From the NCBI RefSeq assembly GCF_002901445.1, contig NZ_PPPD01000004.1, positions 62,001-126,000 on the forward strand: 64,000 nt of DNA. The letters run 5' to 3'. The notes beneath the pieces were generated by a model. That model made no database searches. It had not been told where the DNA came from and saw nothing but the letters and a program-made list of their open reading frames with translations. Origin of the DNA: Deinococcus koreensis. Its GTDB lineage: Bacteria; Deinococcota; Deinococci; Deinococcales; Deinococcaceae. Every line of letters begins with the position of its first letter. Positions within the stretch are counted from its first letter, which is position 1. Positions 7,554 to 16,279 of the stretch are shown piece after piece. Made by a program: the position numbers and the translations under genes.

Positions 7554-8985
7554 GTGTTTGAGGCCGTTCCAGTCGGTATTCACGAGGTGTACAGGGGCAA
7601 TCCTTGCCCACGTGCGACCCTGGCAAGCAAGCACCTCAGTCGTTGAGGTGGTCGATCGCCAGAAAAGGCCCTCCAGGCGCGCCACACCCAGATAAACGGC
7701 TCTAACCAGAGGCGAACATGCCTCAATAACACGCTCCAACTCGGCGGGTGCGCGGCACCCGCCTTACCCTCGCGCTGGTCTTTTTCTGCCCCTTGCGACT
7801 GCGATGCCCACCAATACAGGAAGCAGAAGGCAGCACAGACCAGACTCCAGTGTCGCCTCAAGGCCAGATCCGATCTGGCCTGGCACTGCGCCCAGCCCAG
7901 ATGCTGCTTGACCTCGCGGTAGGCCTGCTCGATGCGTGGCCGCCGGGCATAGAGCAGGGCGATCTCGACGGGTGTGGCGGCGGGCCCTGGGGCCCGCCCA
8001 GGCGACGTATCCTCCTCCGCGACCCGAAGGTTAGAGATCAGGTATTCCGTGGTCTCTTCAGATAACGCCACAGGATCCGACGTCACCACGACCAACCGGA
8101 AACTCTTTGTGGTGCCAAAGGGCCCACCGTCCACTTCAACCACCCACTTCACCTCGGTATGGCCGTCGGCATACGTGCGGGTGAACGGGTGCCACGCGAC
8201 TGGCGCTGCGCGCAGCGCCAGTTCTTCGACCCCACCCGGTTCATCCTCGAAATGCCACCACGTGTGGGAGGCAGGCAACGTCATCACGAAGGGAATGTGC
8301 TGACGGAGCAGATGCGTCTGGAACACCTCGTTGCGGCCATACAGGCAATCGGCCACGACGGCCCGGAACGGCCAGTCGTGGCGGACAGCGTCGATGAGTT
8401 CCACCGCCAGTTGGGGCTTCGTGCGGAACCCAGGATCGGCCTGTTTCCTGGGGAAATGATGGGCCGGGGTGTAGGGCACCAATCCAAGGGGAAAGTACCC
8501 CTGCGGCGTGTCGTACAGCACATGGACGGTCACGATGCCTGAGTCGACTTTGCCCAGACTCCCCAGGTATTGGCGACCAACATGCGCGGTGTGGGTGCCG
8601 TATTTGCGGTCACCGGTCTCGTCGATGACCAGAACGGCGTCGACAGTGGGCGCGGTACGGGCCACCGTACGCATCAGGTTCAGCCGAACCTGATGCAGGT
8701 CATCCGGATTCCAGGTGCTTTCCGAGAGGAACCACTGTAGCCGCTGTGCGGCTTTGTGGTGACTTCCCACTTTGCCGGGCTCGGTGTTGGCGAGGCCAGT
8801 GGCGGTCTTATGCCGCTCGGTACCCAACAGCAGTCCCTGAAGGTACAAGCGTAGCGCAGTGCGCTGCGCCTGCCGGGTAAAGATGCCGTCCAGAAGGGCG
8901 CAATACTGCTCCAAAGGTTCAGCGACTAGGCCATCTCCGTCCATGGCTCAGTGTGCGCCCACGGCAGTCAACGGACTACCAATAG
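7531..8985 (-). mobile_element. IS701-family insertion sequence
   Basis: The element is bounded by imperfect terminal inverted repeats at 7531-7549 and 8967-8985 (17 of 19 positions match; core GGTAGTCCGTTGAC). It carries one transposase gene. No matching target duplication was found next to the repeats, so one flank may have been rearranged after insertion. Confidence 0.75.
7580..8944 (-). CDS. IS701-family transposase
   Basis: A 454-residue DDE-type transposase. First acidic motif: VLVIDETGDRK (about residue 105), followed by the family signature RQYLGSLGKVDSG. Second: VVADCLYGR (about 196). The glutamate helix lies in RRPRIEQAYREVKQHLGW (about 335-352). It catalyses cut-and-paste movement of the element. 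The length is normal and the frame intact, so the element may be active. The ATG at 8944 is just inside the right inverted repeat. Confidence 0.9.
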   Translation of the reverse strand: MDGDGLVAEPLEQYCALLDGIFTRQAQRTALRLYLQGLLLGTERHKTATGLANTEPGKVGSHHKAAQRLQWFLSESTWNPDDLHQVRLNLMRTVARTAPTVDAVLVIDETGDRKYGTHTAHVGRQYLGSLGKVDSGIVTVHVLYDTPQGYFPLGLVPYTPAHHFPRKQADPGFRTKPQLAVELIDAVRHDWPFRAVVADCLYGRNEVFQTHLLRQHIPFVMTLPASHTWWHFEDEPGGVEELALRAAPVAWHPFTRTYADGHTEVKWVVEVDGGPFGTTKSFRLVVVTSDPVALSEETTEYLISNLRVAEEDTSPGRAPGPAATPVEIALLYARRPRIEQAYREVKQHLGWAQCQARSDLALRRHWSLVCAAFCFLYWWASQSQGAEKDQREGKAGAAHPPSWSVLLRHVRLWLEPFIWVWRAWRAFSGDRPPQRLRCLLARVARGQGLPLYTS

Positions 8986-9051
8986 TTGACCCCCGGATAT
9001 TTTTTCGTCGTCCAGCACAGTGTTTTCATTTTGCGGATGTTGTGCCTCGTC

Positions 9052-9849
9052 CTAGTCGAGCTGGGCCGCCTGCTGCATGACCTTCCAGGCCGTACGGCCC
9101 GCCTCGCGGTCGGCGTCCAGGTCGCGGTAGCTGCGGGTCAGATCCTCGTAGCTCAGGTGGGCCTGGTGGCCGGGCTCCACGCGGATGGCGTACAGGGTGC
9201 CATTGACCACCGTGACCCGCTGGCCGTCCCGGGCCGTCACCGTGGTGTAGTGCGGGCGGGCGTGCAGGTAGCCCTGGGCCTGGAGGCGCTGTACCCAGGC
9301 GTGGTACGTGCTCTGGTTCTTGCCCAGGCTGCCGGCGAGCATCTCGGCGGACAGGTGCAGCACCACCTGACGGGGGGCTCGCCCCCGTTGCTGATAGAGG
9401 TCAGGCCGGACGGCGATGGCGTGGCGCACCAGGACGTCGAGCAGTTGCGCCAGGGCTCCCGCTCCAGCGGTGCCGGCCCCCTTGCCCCGCTTCGCGCGCA
9501 GGGCGTCCAGATCGAGAAGATCAGCAAGGGGGGGGCCTGGAAGGGCACCGGGCGGCCCACCTTCAGGCGAGCAGAACCGTAGATCACCTGAAGGGTCTGC
9601 TCGCGGGGCGGGGGAGGGCGGCGCGGGTGCGGGTCGCCCGGCCCTCCCCGACCGCCTGGTGGCCTGACTGGCACGCTGCGCGGCCTCCGCTGGCCACAGG
9701 GGCCGGCGCCACTCCTCCCTCCGCAGTTCACCGAACATCGCTTCATCGTTAGCAGAGATGCGGCGAGCCGGACACGCCAAGGTGAGTGGCGATCTCAGCG
9801 GGGAGGCGGACGATAACATCCTGTCCCGTTCCTCGGGCAAACCCTTCAA
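9052..9849 (-). CDS. Putative DNA-binding plasmid protein (winged-helix-like)
   Basis: 265 residues. The N-terminal ~90 are Pro/Arg/Ala-rich and probably disordered. The rest (LAQLLDVLVRHAI..., LSAEMLAGSLGKNQSTYHAWVQRLQAQGYLHARPHY) reads like a winged-helix replication or regulatory domain, and the C-terminus has charged helices (YRDLDADREAGRTAWKVMQQ). The annotated start is TTG, which overlaps the stop of the upstream gene (TTGA); an ATG at 9819 is an alternative. It is last in a minus-strand operon of transfer genes, and the insertion sequence lies just downstream. The function is inferred from fold-like pattern and position only. Confidence 0.5.
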   Translation of the reverse strand: MKGLPEERDRMLSSASPLRSPLTLACPARRISANDEAMFGELRREEWRRPLWPAEAAQRASQATRRSGRAGRPAPAPPSPAPRADPSGDLRFCSPEGGPPGALPGPPLADLLDLDALRAKRGKGAGTAGAGALAQLLDVLVRHAIAVRPDLYQQRGRAPRQVVLHLSAEMLAGSLGKNQSTYHAWVQRLQAQGYLHARPHYTTVTARDGQRVTVVNGTLYAIRVEPGHQAHLSYEDLTRSYRDLDADREAGRTAWKVMQQAAQLD

Positions 9850-10277
9850 TATGGGCTGGAATATCGCCAGTAGAGCTCCATCAGACCCTGCGTTTGGGCC
9901 GCTTCCGTTGGGCCGCGCATGATGGCGTAACCACCGTGCTTCAGGGGCAGGATGACCGCGCGCCCCTGCACGATGACCATGCTCCCGGTGAACGAGCTGG
10001 GCAGAGTGTTGACCTGGGCACCCAGGGCCTTGAGCGGTTTCATGTTCGGGGCGCTCTTCAGGGTCGTCAGCACGCGTACCGTGATCGTCTTGCTGTGGAG
10101 CAGGGTCAGCATGCCCCGCTGAAACTGAACGCTGCCGAACCGGTCGCCGTACAGGTCAACGCGGCCTTTCATCAGGGCCAGCACCACGTCGATATCAGTG
10201 GTGCGCTCCATCGTCGGGGATTGCTGAGCGGCGGCCAGCGGCGTGAGCAGCGCACAGAGGACAAGCAGGCGCTTCAC
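9846..10277 (-). CDS. Secreted protein in transfer operon
   Basis: The best start is the GTG at 10277, which overlaps the previous stop (GTGA) and begins a clean signal peptide (VKRLLVLCALLTPLAAAQ). The mature part, about 125 residues, has strand-like repeats (SGLMELYWRY-type end, SMVIVQGRAVILPLKHGGYAIM) and no recognised domain. It is sandwiched between another exported protein and the 9052-9849 gene with overlapping codons on both sides, so it is co-translated with them and likely works in the cell envelope during plasmid transfer. Confidence 0.55.
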   Translation of the reverse strand: MKRLLVLCALLTPLAAAQQSPTMERTTDIDVVLALMKGRVDLYGDRFGSVQFQRGMLTLLHSKTITVRVLTTLKSAPNMKPLKALGAQVNTLPSSFTGSMVIVQGRAVILPLKHGGYAIMRGPTEAAQTQGLMELYWRYSSPY

Positions 10278-11629
10278 TTCGTCACCGCCCCGGAGCCCAG
10301 GGGGGCGCCCTGCACGCGCGGCACCTCGTACCCCTCGGCCACACTCACCCATGAGAAGCGCGTCTGTGGCCCGGTGTACGGCAGCCCGGCCGCGAAGGGT
10401 TCGATCAGCATCGGAGCCGGCATGGGGACGGGGATAAGGTTGGGGAGGTACACGTTCCCCCCAGACGCCATGTAGATCATCTGCCGCAGTGGCCTGGCGT
10501 TGGCGACCTCCGGCAGGAGGCGCGGCCTCACCTCACTCCATGCTTCGAAAAGGTGTGTGTAGCCAAAACGCTCGTACATCACCGGATGGTTGACTGGCCA
10601 GCGCCGCTTGAATTCCTCCAGCTTCCAGACGCCGGGAGGATGGGGCACCCCAAGGACGTCATTAGTCTGGGGCAGGAGGTGGGCCCGGAGCGCCCCAGCG
10701 GGCCCGCTGAGGCCCTGGAGATAGTAGAGGTAGGCCGTGGCCCTGAAGACGCCGCCCAGGCGGTTGGCCGCCTCCTGAGCGCCCTGCTTGAGAAAGGCCA
10801 CGTCCGGGTTCGGGCGCATGGTCGGCGCCACCACCGCGCCGGCCAGCCCAGACCAGGGCAGGGGGTAAAACGTGGGGCTGGGGGCCAGGGCCTTCAGCAC
10901 GTCCTGGGCGTACTCCTTCAGATAGGTGGTGTGGGCTTCCTGGGTGGCCTTGGCGACGCGCTGCACGGCCAGGTCGCGGCGGAAGCCCAGGGGCCGGGGC
11001 GCCAGGGGGTTGAGGCTCGGCGTGTCGCCCTCGATGCAGAACAGCCGGGCGCTGCCCAGGTAAATGCAGGTGCCGGGCAAGTACATGACGGCGAACTCCA
11101 TGTTCAGGCCCGCGCAGTAGTCCGTGTTGGGCACCTGGGGCCGCTGGCCGTAGCTGTCCAGGTGCAGCCGGTCGTCGGGTGGACGCTCGGGTATGGTGCC
11201 GGCCAACTCCTGTGGGAACATCCTGTTGTCAACGTTCACCACAAGCTTGGCCGCCTCCGCTTTCTGGCCACTCTTCCACTCCAGAGTACAGTGACTCAGC
11301 ACCATGGCCGGGTTGTTGAGCCGGGTCAGGGCCCGCCAGTAGTAGCGGTCTTCGAGCCGCTGCCAGGCGGCGCGCAGCTTCGTGGCGACAGCGACGGTTT
11401 CGGACTCCAGGCTGTACGGCGCAGTAAATTCGTAATGCCGGCACTCCTTCCCACCCTGCGCGGCACAGGTCTTGTACTGCTTCATGGCTTCCACGTTGAG
11501 AAAGCGCGCGTGCGGCACGGGGGTGAGCTGGGTACTGGAATAGACGTTGTTCCGGCCTCCGTAATCCGGGATCGGGGCCGCCTGGGCCGCAGCGGCCAGC
11601 GCCGCCCCCACCAGCACCAGCCGCCTCAC
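10274..11629 (-). CDS. Secreted cysteine-containing protein in transfer operon
   Basis: 451 residues with a signal peptide (RRLVLVGAALAAAAQAAP). The mature protein contains several paired cysteines (CAAQGGKEC, HCTLEW, YCAGLN, GTCIYLG, LFCIEG), as expected for an exported, disulphide-bonded protein. No domain was recognised; exported Cys-rich components such as TraU exist in conjugation systems, but a link is only suggested by context. The start GTG at 11629 overlaps the stop of the upstream gene and its own stop overlaps the next start. Confidence 0.55.
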   Translation of the reverse strand: MRRLVLVGAALAAAAQAAPIPDYGGRNNVYSSTQLTPVPHARFLNVEAMKQYKTCAAQGGKECRHYEFTAPYSLESETVAVATKLRAAWQRLEDRYYWRALTRLNNPAMVLSHCTLEWKSGQKAEAAKLVVNVDNRMFPQELAGTIPERPPDDRLHLDSYGQRPQVPNTDYCAGLNMEFAVMYLPGTCIYLGSARLFCIEGDTPSLNPLAPRPLGFRRDLAVQRVAKATQEAHTTYLKEYAQDVLKALAPSPTFYPLPWSGLAGAVVAPTMRPNPDVAFLKQGAQEAANRLGGVFRATAYLYYLQGLSGPAGALRAHLLPQTNDVLGVPHPPGVWKLEEFKRRWPVNHPVMYERFGYTHLFEAWSEVRPRLLPEVANARPLRQMIYMASGGNVYLPNLIPVPMPAPMLIEPFAAGLPYTGPQTRFSWVSVAEGYEVPRVQGAPLGSGAVTK

Positions 11630-12663
11630 GGGCGCACCATGACGCCCACGTAGCGGGCGGGCAGGGGCTTCTGCGTGCGGGTATCCACTGGACGCACCTC
11701 GAACAGCACCACCGCGCTGCCGAGCAGGGCCGAGGCCTTGACGGTGAAGGTGCCCTCAACACCACCCCCTGTCACCCGCTGGTACACGTTCGGCGTGGTG
11801 GTGGCGGCCTGCGCGTGGCCCTGGCCGCTCGCGCGCAGGGTGACCCTGGGGGCCAGGATGTAGGCCAGGGTGTCGGTACCCAGCACGTCACGAACGCGGT
11901 AGGTCACGGTGCGGTCGGGGCCGCTCTGGCCGGGGGCCACGGACACCTCGACGGACAGGCCGTCCTCTTGCCTCGCGGCAGACGTCCCCGGCTGAACCGG
12001 ACGGACGGCAGGGCTGGTCGCCCGCGCGGCGGGCCCCTGGACGCTGAGCGCCCGCCGCCCGTCGGCGGGCACAGGCCGGGTGCTGGAGGCCGCCGCGGGC
12101 GCGGCCACCCTGGGAACGACCTGCATAGGTGTGGTGGCCGCTGTGGTCACGGGCCGGACAGGGGGTGTGGTGGGCACGCGCCGCGCTGGAGCTGGTGCCG
12201 AGGTCGGGACTGGGGCCGCCGTTCTGGGGGCCTGGGTGCTCTGGAGCGCTGGGGCCGTGGTGATGGTGTAGGTCAGCACGCCGCCCGTCGCCTCGCTCAG
12301 CTCGACGGTGAGCTTGAGAATGACCGGTTCCCCTTCACTGACCAGGCGGATGTTGAGTGTGGCGTAGCCGCCCGGCCTCAGCACGTCTAGATACATCACG
12401 CGCCCGTCGCTCTTGTCGACCGTGGGCACCAGGGCTGTTTGCTTGCTGGCATTGATGCCCACGTTCTGGATCTCGGCAGGCAGCACGAGGCTCACCTGAT
12501 AGTTGTTGCTGGCCACGATGCGGCCGAGGCGGTCACCCTGCAGGTCACTGACGCTGAATGTTCGCTGTGCCCCTCCCTGCACCGTCCCTCCTTTCTGCGC
12601 CTGGGCCGCGCCCAGCACGGACAACAGGATGGCTGTCAGCATCGTCGCTTCCATTCTCCTCAT
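11626..12663 (-). CDS. Secreted beta-rich protein in transfer operon
   Basis: About 340 residues. A signal peptide (MLTAILLSVLGAAQAQ) sits behind three in-frame ATGs (12663, 12654, 12642); the last gives the best-shaped signal sequence. A beta-rich N-terminal domain (residues ~30-140, including DGRVMYLDVLRPGGYATLNIRL) is followed by a long Thr/Ala/Pro linker and a second beta domain ending GVMVRP. The architecture is loosely like periplasmic secretion-channel subunits such as VirB9/TrbG, which is not proven. It is the first gene of a four-gene overlapping cluster. Confidence 0.5.
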   Translation of the reverse strand: MRRMEATMLTAILLSVLGAAQAQKGGTVQGGAQRTFSVSDLQGDRLGRIVASNNYQVSLVLPAEIQNVGINASKQTALVPTVDKSDGRVMYLDVLRPGGYATLNIRLVSEGEPVILKLTVELSEATGGVLTYTITTAPALQSTQAPRTAAPVPTSAPAPARRVPTTPPVRPVTTAATTPMQVVPRVAAPAAASSTRPVPADGRRALSVQGPAARATSPAVRPVQPGTSAARQEDGLSVEVSVAPGQSGPDRTVTYRVRDVLGTDTLAYILAPRVTLRASGQGHAQAATTTPNVYQRVTGGGVEGTFTVKASALLGSAVVLFEVRPVDTRTQKPLPARYVGVMVRP

Positions 12664-12689
12664 ATATTGATTTTAACATAACAATCGAT

Positions 12690-12715
12690 AAGCCCGACCT
12701 GATCAGGCCGGGCTT
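12690..12715 (-). terminator. Hairpin after coupling-protein gene
   Basis: AAGCCCG and CGGGCTT pair perfectly around a loop that is itself partly palindromic (CCTGATCAGG). It lies between the coupling-protein stop and the next minus-strand gene. The following T-tract is weak, so attenuation rather than full termination is possible. Confidence 0.55.
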
Positions 12716-12732
12716 GAGCAGGTGTGGTGGTG

Positions 12733-14454
12733 CTAGAACGCGACGACTTCCGGGCCGTCGCCGTCCCCCTGGTCTGGGGTGATTCGCCCCGGTGTGGGGG
12801 CCGGTGCAGACTTCTCGGACTTAGCGCGTGCACGAGGCCTGGGCTTGGGAAGCACGATCTCCGGGCGGGCCACCTCGGCCCTGTCCGGCAGTTTGGGAAG
12901 AGGCAGAGACTCAGCCAGCTTGAACGCCCGAAACTGCCACGGCTCCAGCCGGTGCGCGAGGATGGGCGGCAGCTCGTTGGTGAGCACGATGCTGTGCGTG
13001 GGCGGCAACTGCCCGAACTCGGCCGCCGTGATGAGTTCCCGCGGGGTCAGCCGCACGGTGCTGGACAGTTCGTGCCCGTGCTCCTGCTTGTTGATGCCCC
13101 GGTCTTCCACCATGTACGACCCGCACGAGTTCGCGACAAAGGCCGACGTGCTATCCCTGTCGCCCTCGTTGCGGTCGACCGCCGACAGAAAAATCTTGGT
13201 GTGAACGTTGTCCAGCAGCGTGGTTTTCCCGGCTTTGCCCCACACGTCGGTGAGCTGCGCGATGCTCTGCACGTAGACGCACATGGAGATGCCGCGCCCC
13301 GAGACCGTGGCGCTGTACTCCGGCAACAGGGTGGGCGTGGCCCTGAACGCCTCGTCGAACACCGCCAGGGTCTTCACGCCCTGACGGGCGTAGTGCTCGC
13401 GGTTCAGGTCGTAGGCCCGCGTCACGGCGCGCAGCATGGCGTCCACCACCAGGTTGAACAGGGGCAGCGTCAGGTCGAGTTCCGACTCGCGGAACACGAG
13501 GTAGACCGTCACCGGGCCGTCCATCAGATCACTGGCCGTGAAGTCGCGGCCGGCCGTCATGTGGATGACGCCATCCGTGGTCAAGTACTGCGCCGCCGTC
13601 ACCAGACGCTGCCACGAGTTGTTCAGGAAGCGGTCACCCGCCGCCGCGCCCCAGTCCACCCGGTTGGGCGCCCTGGACAGGAAGGCATTGAGCCACTTGT
13701 CGATCATCGGGTCGCCCAGCGCCTGCAGCGAGAGGGCCGCGCCCCTCACGCCGTCCGGGTGAAACAGCAGGGCGTCCAACGTGGGAATGACCGGCCAGCC
13801 CCCCACCCTGGCCGCGCGGATCATGGCGGCCAACATGGCGGACGCCCGCTGGGCGAAGATCGCGTTCTCCCCGTCCTGGTTGGGATTCATGAAGGCCACG
13901 GCGGCGCTGAAGATCTGGTTGTCGGTGTCCAGCTCGGCGAAGGGGTCGTACTGGTGACTCCGCTCACCGTCACTGGGGTTGAGGATGATGACCGTCTGCC
14001 CCAGCACGTCCCGCCGGTAGCCCGCCGTCGCCTCGGCAATCTCCCCCTTGATGTCCACGATCACGGCCGAGCCACGCCACAGCAGCAGGTTCGAGGTGAT
14101 GCTCAGCCCCTTCCCGGAGCGGTTGGGGCCGACCCACATGAAATGCCCCAGCTCCTGTTTGCCGGAGAGGCCGGGCCGCACGGCCAGCAGCTCCCGGTAG
14201 CCGAAGCCCACCATGACGCCATCGCCGGCCAGCGCGCCCGGCTTCAGCGGATCAAGCTCCCCCGGGGTGGCGAAGTGGGCGTCGTAGCGCCGCTCGGCTA
14301 CCGTGTCCTTGAAAAGGTAGAGGTACCAGCCTCCAGCGAGCAGGGCGGCCACGGCCATCATCCACAGCCCCAGCATAAGCAGGGAGGTAGCGGCGACACA
14401 CAGCATCAAGGCCAGGAAAAAGCGCAGGAGAAACCGGAGGTAGTTGACCCTCAC
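12733..14454 (-). CDS. Type IV coupling protein (VirD4/TraG-like ATPase)
   Basis: 573 residues. Two N-terminal membrane helices (residues ~8-47) anchor an ATPase domain with Walker A GPNRSGKG (about 130), Walker B LAVFDEAF and the conserved YVQSIAQL segment. These hexameric ATPases hand the relaxase-DNA complex to a mating-pair channel. The GTG start overlaps the stop of the preceding small membrane protein (GTGA). The C-terminal ~60 residues are Pro/Arg-rich and acidic at the end, a usual place for cargo contact. No VirB4 or VirB11-type ATPase is seen in the window. Confidence 0.88.
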   Translation of the reverse strand: MRVNYLRFLLRFFLALMLCVAATSLLMLGLWMMAVAALLAGGWYLYLFKDTVAERRYDAHFATPGELDPLKPGALAGDGVMVGFGYRELLAVRPGLSGKQELGHFMWVGPNRSGKGLSITSNLLLWRGSAVIVDIKGEIAEATAGYRRDVLGQTVIILNPSDGERSHQYDPFAELDTDNQIFSAAVAFMNPNQDGENAIFAQRASAMLAAMIRAARVGGWPVIPTLDALLFHPDGVRGAALSLQALGDPMIDKWLNAFLSRAPNRVDWGAAAGDRFLNNSWQRLVTAAQYLTTDGVIHMTAGRDFTASDLMDGPVTVYLVFRESELDLTLPLFNLVVDAMLRAVTRAYDLNREHYARQGVKTLAVFDEAFRATPTLLPEYSATVSGRGISMCVYVQSIAQLTDVWGKAGKTTLLDNVHTKIFLSAVDRNEGDRDSTSAFVANSCGSYMVEDRGINKQEHGHELSSTVRLTPRELITAAEFGQLPPTHSIVLTNELPPILAHRLEPWQFRAFKLAESLPLPKLPDRAEVARPEIVLPKPRPRARAKSEKSAPAPTPGRITPDQGDGDGPEVVAF

Positions 14455-14870
14455 AGGAGGCCCCGTGGCGCTGTCGGTGACTTCAGGCGGGAGTCGTCGA
14501 TCTTCACCGCATTGACGCGGGTGTCACGCATGGCGATCACTTCCGGCCGCCACACCATGCCACAGGCGGCGGCCAGCAGGCCACACCCCAGGCCGCCCAG
14601 GATGAACGCCTTTATCAACACGGGCGCACTCCAGGTCACGGCGTAGCTTCTCAGGCACCCGCTGGATCGCAGGCAGGTGTCCCAATACCCGAAGTTCAAT
14701 GACCCACCTGCCGAGGATGTCTGAAAGGCCGCTTGGGCCTTGGCTGTAACGTCCATCAGGTCGGGCCTCACGCTGCTGACAAGCAGCGTCATGGAGGCCA
14801 GAACGACGACGATGCCCAGCCACTTCAGGAGCACGGGCCGCATGTCCACATACAGGGTCTGAAAGCGCAT
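14451..14870 (-). CDS. Small membrane protein of transfer operon
   Basis: 139 residues with two predicted membrane segments (LLKWLGIVVVLASMTLLVSSV near residue 15-35 and KAFILGGLGCGLLAAACGMVW near 87-107) separated by an exported loop with two cysteines. It lies between the relaxase and the coupling protein and overlaps the latter. A role as partner of the coupling protein is inferred from this fixed position; no family is recognised. Confidence 0.6.
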   Translation of the reverse strand: MRFQTLYVDMRPVLLKWLGIVVVLASMTLLVSSVRPDLMDVTAKAQAAFQTSSAGGSLNFGYWDTCLRSSGCLRSYAVTWSAPVLIKAFILGGLGCGLLAAACGMVWRPEVIAMRDTRVNAVKIDDSRLKSPTAPRGLL

Positions 14871-14882
14871 GGGGGCTCCCTT

Positions 14883-15596
14883 CTACTCGAACTGGATATC
14901 CATCGCCTTGGGGCGACGCTCTTCCTCGTCACGCTCGGTCTGGTGGACGCCCCCTCCCGAGGCCGGTGTGTTTTCGGTCACGCGCTCTTTCCAGGACTCT
15001 TCAAAGCCCCTGAACAGCTGCCTGTAGAGGCGCTGTTGAACGTCGCCCGATTGCCGCATCCTGAAAAACTCTTCCCTGCCAAACCGCACATCCGTCCGCA
15101 CGATGACGTGGGCGTGGGGATGGGTCGTGTGCCCCTGATCGCCCGCGTGAACGACCAGGTAAAACCGGTCGATGCCCTGGGCATGCAGCACGGCCCTGGC
15201 CCACAGCTCGACGTCTCTGGGTGACATGGATCGGTCGCCGCTGCTGAGCACCAGGTGGTAGATGTACTTCTCAGTCGCGGCCCTCAGTTCGTCCTCGATC
15301 ACCTGGCGGTCTGCAAGGCTGCCCTGCACGTTCAGGACACGGTCGGGCAGGATCACGTCCCGGCTGATGCGCTGGTCTGAGACGTCGGGCCGCGTGGTCA
15401 TGTAATCGAGGTTCCGCAGGACGGCACTGGCGCGGCCCCGGGCGGGGTTCGGCCCCTTCCCGCTGAGGGTGCGGTAACGGCCCTTCACCACCGTTCGGAT
15501 CGGGCCACGGCCACGGCCTCCACCACTGGGCAGGCTGACCTTCCCGCCCTGCTGACCTCGGCGTCCGCCGAGCACATCATCGATCACCTTGCCCAT
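14883..15596 (-). CDS. Compact relaxase with HUH motif
   Basis: 237 residues. The centre has YHLVLSSGD followed by GHTTHPHAHVIVRT, the metal-binding histidine cluster of HUH relaxases, which nick the transfer origin through a tyrosine. A candidate catalytic tyrosine is in VLRNLDYMTTRP (residue ~65), although the order differs from the classical N-terminal Tyr. The C-terminus is short, with no helicase or primase domain, so this is a minimal relaxase. It sits 2 bp after an RHH accessory gene and 12 bp before a membrane protein gene, typical of a mobilisation operon. Confidence 0.75.
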   Translation of the reverse strand: MGKVIDDVLGGRRGQQGGKVSLPSGGGRGRGPIRTVVKGRYRTLSGKGPNPARGRASAVLRNLDYMTTRPDVSDQRISRDVILPDRVLNVQGSLADRQVIEDELRAATEKYIYHLVLSSGDRSMSPRDVELWARAVLHAQGIDRFYLVVHAGDQGHTTHPHAHVIVRTDVRFGREEFFRMRQSGDVQQRLYRQLFRGFEESWKERVTENTPASGGGVHQTERDEEERRPKAMDIQFE

Positions 15597-15598
15597 GC

Positions 15599-16081
15599 TC
15601 AGTCCTCCGTTTGATCACTGGGCCCAAGGCGGCTAGTTTTGTCCATCAGCAGCCCTTCGGCGTAGCCCATGCTCCGCTTCAGTTCCAGCAGTCCATCGAG
15701 GTGGGTGCGGCTCGCCTCCCAGGTCGCCGCCCACTGGCGCTCCTCGATCGACTTGACGGTTTCGATGGACAGGCCGTGGCCGTAGTGCAGGTTGGCCTGC
15801 ACCAGGCGCCGGGCCGTGCCGGCCTCCATGTACGTCCGCACATGAAGCTCGAAGAGACGCTCCAGAAAGAGGCCCAGTTCCTGCCTGACCACCTGGCGGA
15901 CGGTGGGCAGCACCAGAGCTTCCCCCTCCTCGTTGGCTTCGGCCTGGGCCGCGTACTCCAGCAGCGCGCCGCCCAGCTCGGTGAGGGGCATCCCCTTCGT
16001 GTCCGCTTTGGCCTTGAGGAACCGCGCGACCGAACGCCGCACGCGCACCTGCAGGATCGTTGTGTCCTCGCCTTTGGTCAT
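15599..16081 (-). CDS. RHH relaxosome accessory protein (MobC-like)
   Basis: 160 residues. The N-terminus (TTILQVRVRRSVARFLKAKADTKGMPLTELGGALLEYAAQ) has the strand-helix-helix pattern of a ribbon-helix-helix DNA-binding protein; the rest is helical. RHH proteins encoded next to relaxases bind the transfer origin and often repress their own operon. The 198-bp upstream gap holds an inverted repeat that is a good candidate target. It is followed after 2 bp by the relaxase. Confidence 0.65.
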   Translation of the reverse strand: MTKGEDTTILQVRVRRSVARFLKAKADTKGMPLTELGGALLEYAAQAEANEEGEALVLPTVRQVVRQELGLFLERLFELHVRTYMEAGTARRLVQANLHYGHGLSIETVKSIEERQWAATWEASRTHLDGLLELKRSMGYAEGLLMDKTSRLGPSDQTED

Positions 16082-16127
16082 GCGTCTCCTAGCTGAACTT
16101 CAGCCCTCTTCTGATGCTTCTCCGGGC

Positions 16128-16154
16128 TTATTAAGTTGCGCGGCTGCTTAATAA
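16128..16154. other. Candidate oriT/operator inverted repeat
   Basis: TTATTAAG at 16128-16135 and CTTAATAA at 16147-16154 form a perfect 8-bp inverted repeat with an 11-nt GC-rich spacer, just upstream of the RHH-relaxase operon. The position matches where mobilisable plasmids carry the transfer origin and where RHH proteins bind. Either role is possible; the nick site cannot be assigned by eye. Confidence 0.4.
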
Positions 16155-16279
16155 TGAAAAACCCGCACTAGGACGCTAAAGTATCGATGCCTGGTCGGAC
16201 TCTTATCCTGCCTTACGTTGGCTTCCACCTCCACCGCCGACTCCCACCCCTCCATACGCTTGAGCCGGAGCCCCGCTGC

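Noticed and set aside
12724..14646. Long plus-strand frame opposite the coupling protein
   Set aside because: The minus strand encodes a clear VirD4-like ATPase with Walker motifs; the plus frame has no recognisable pattern.
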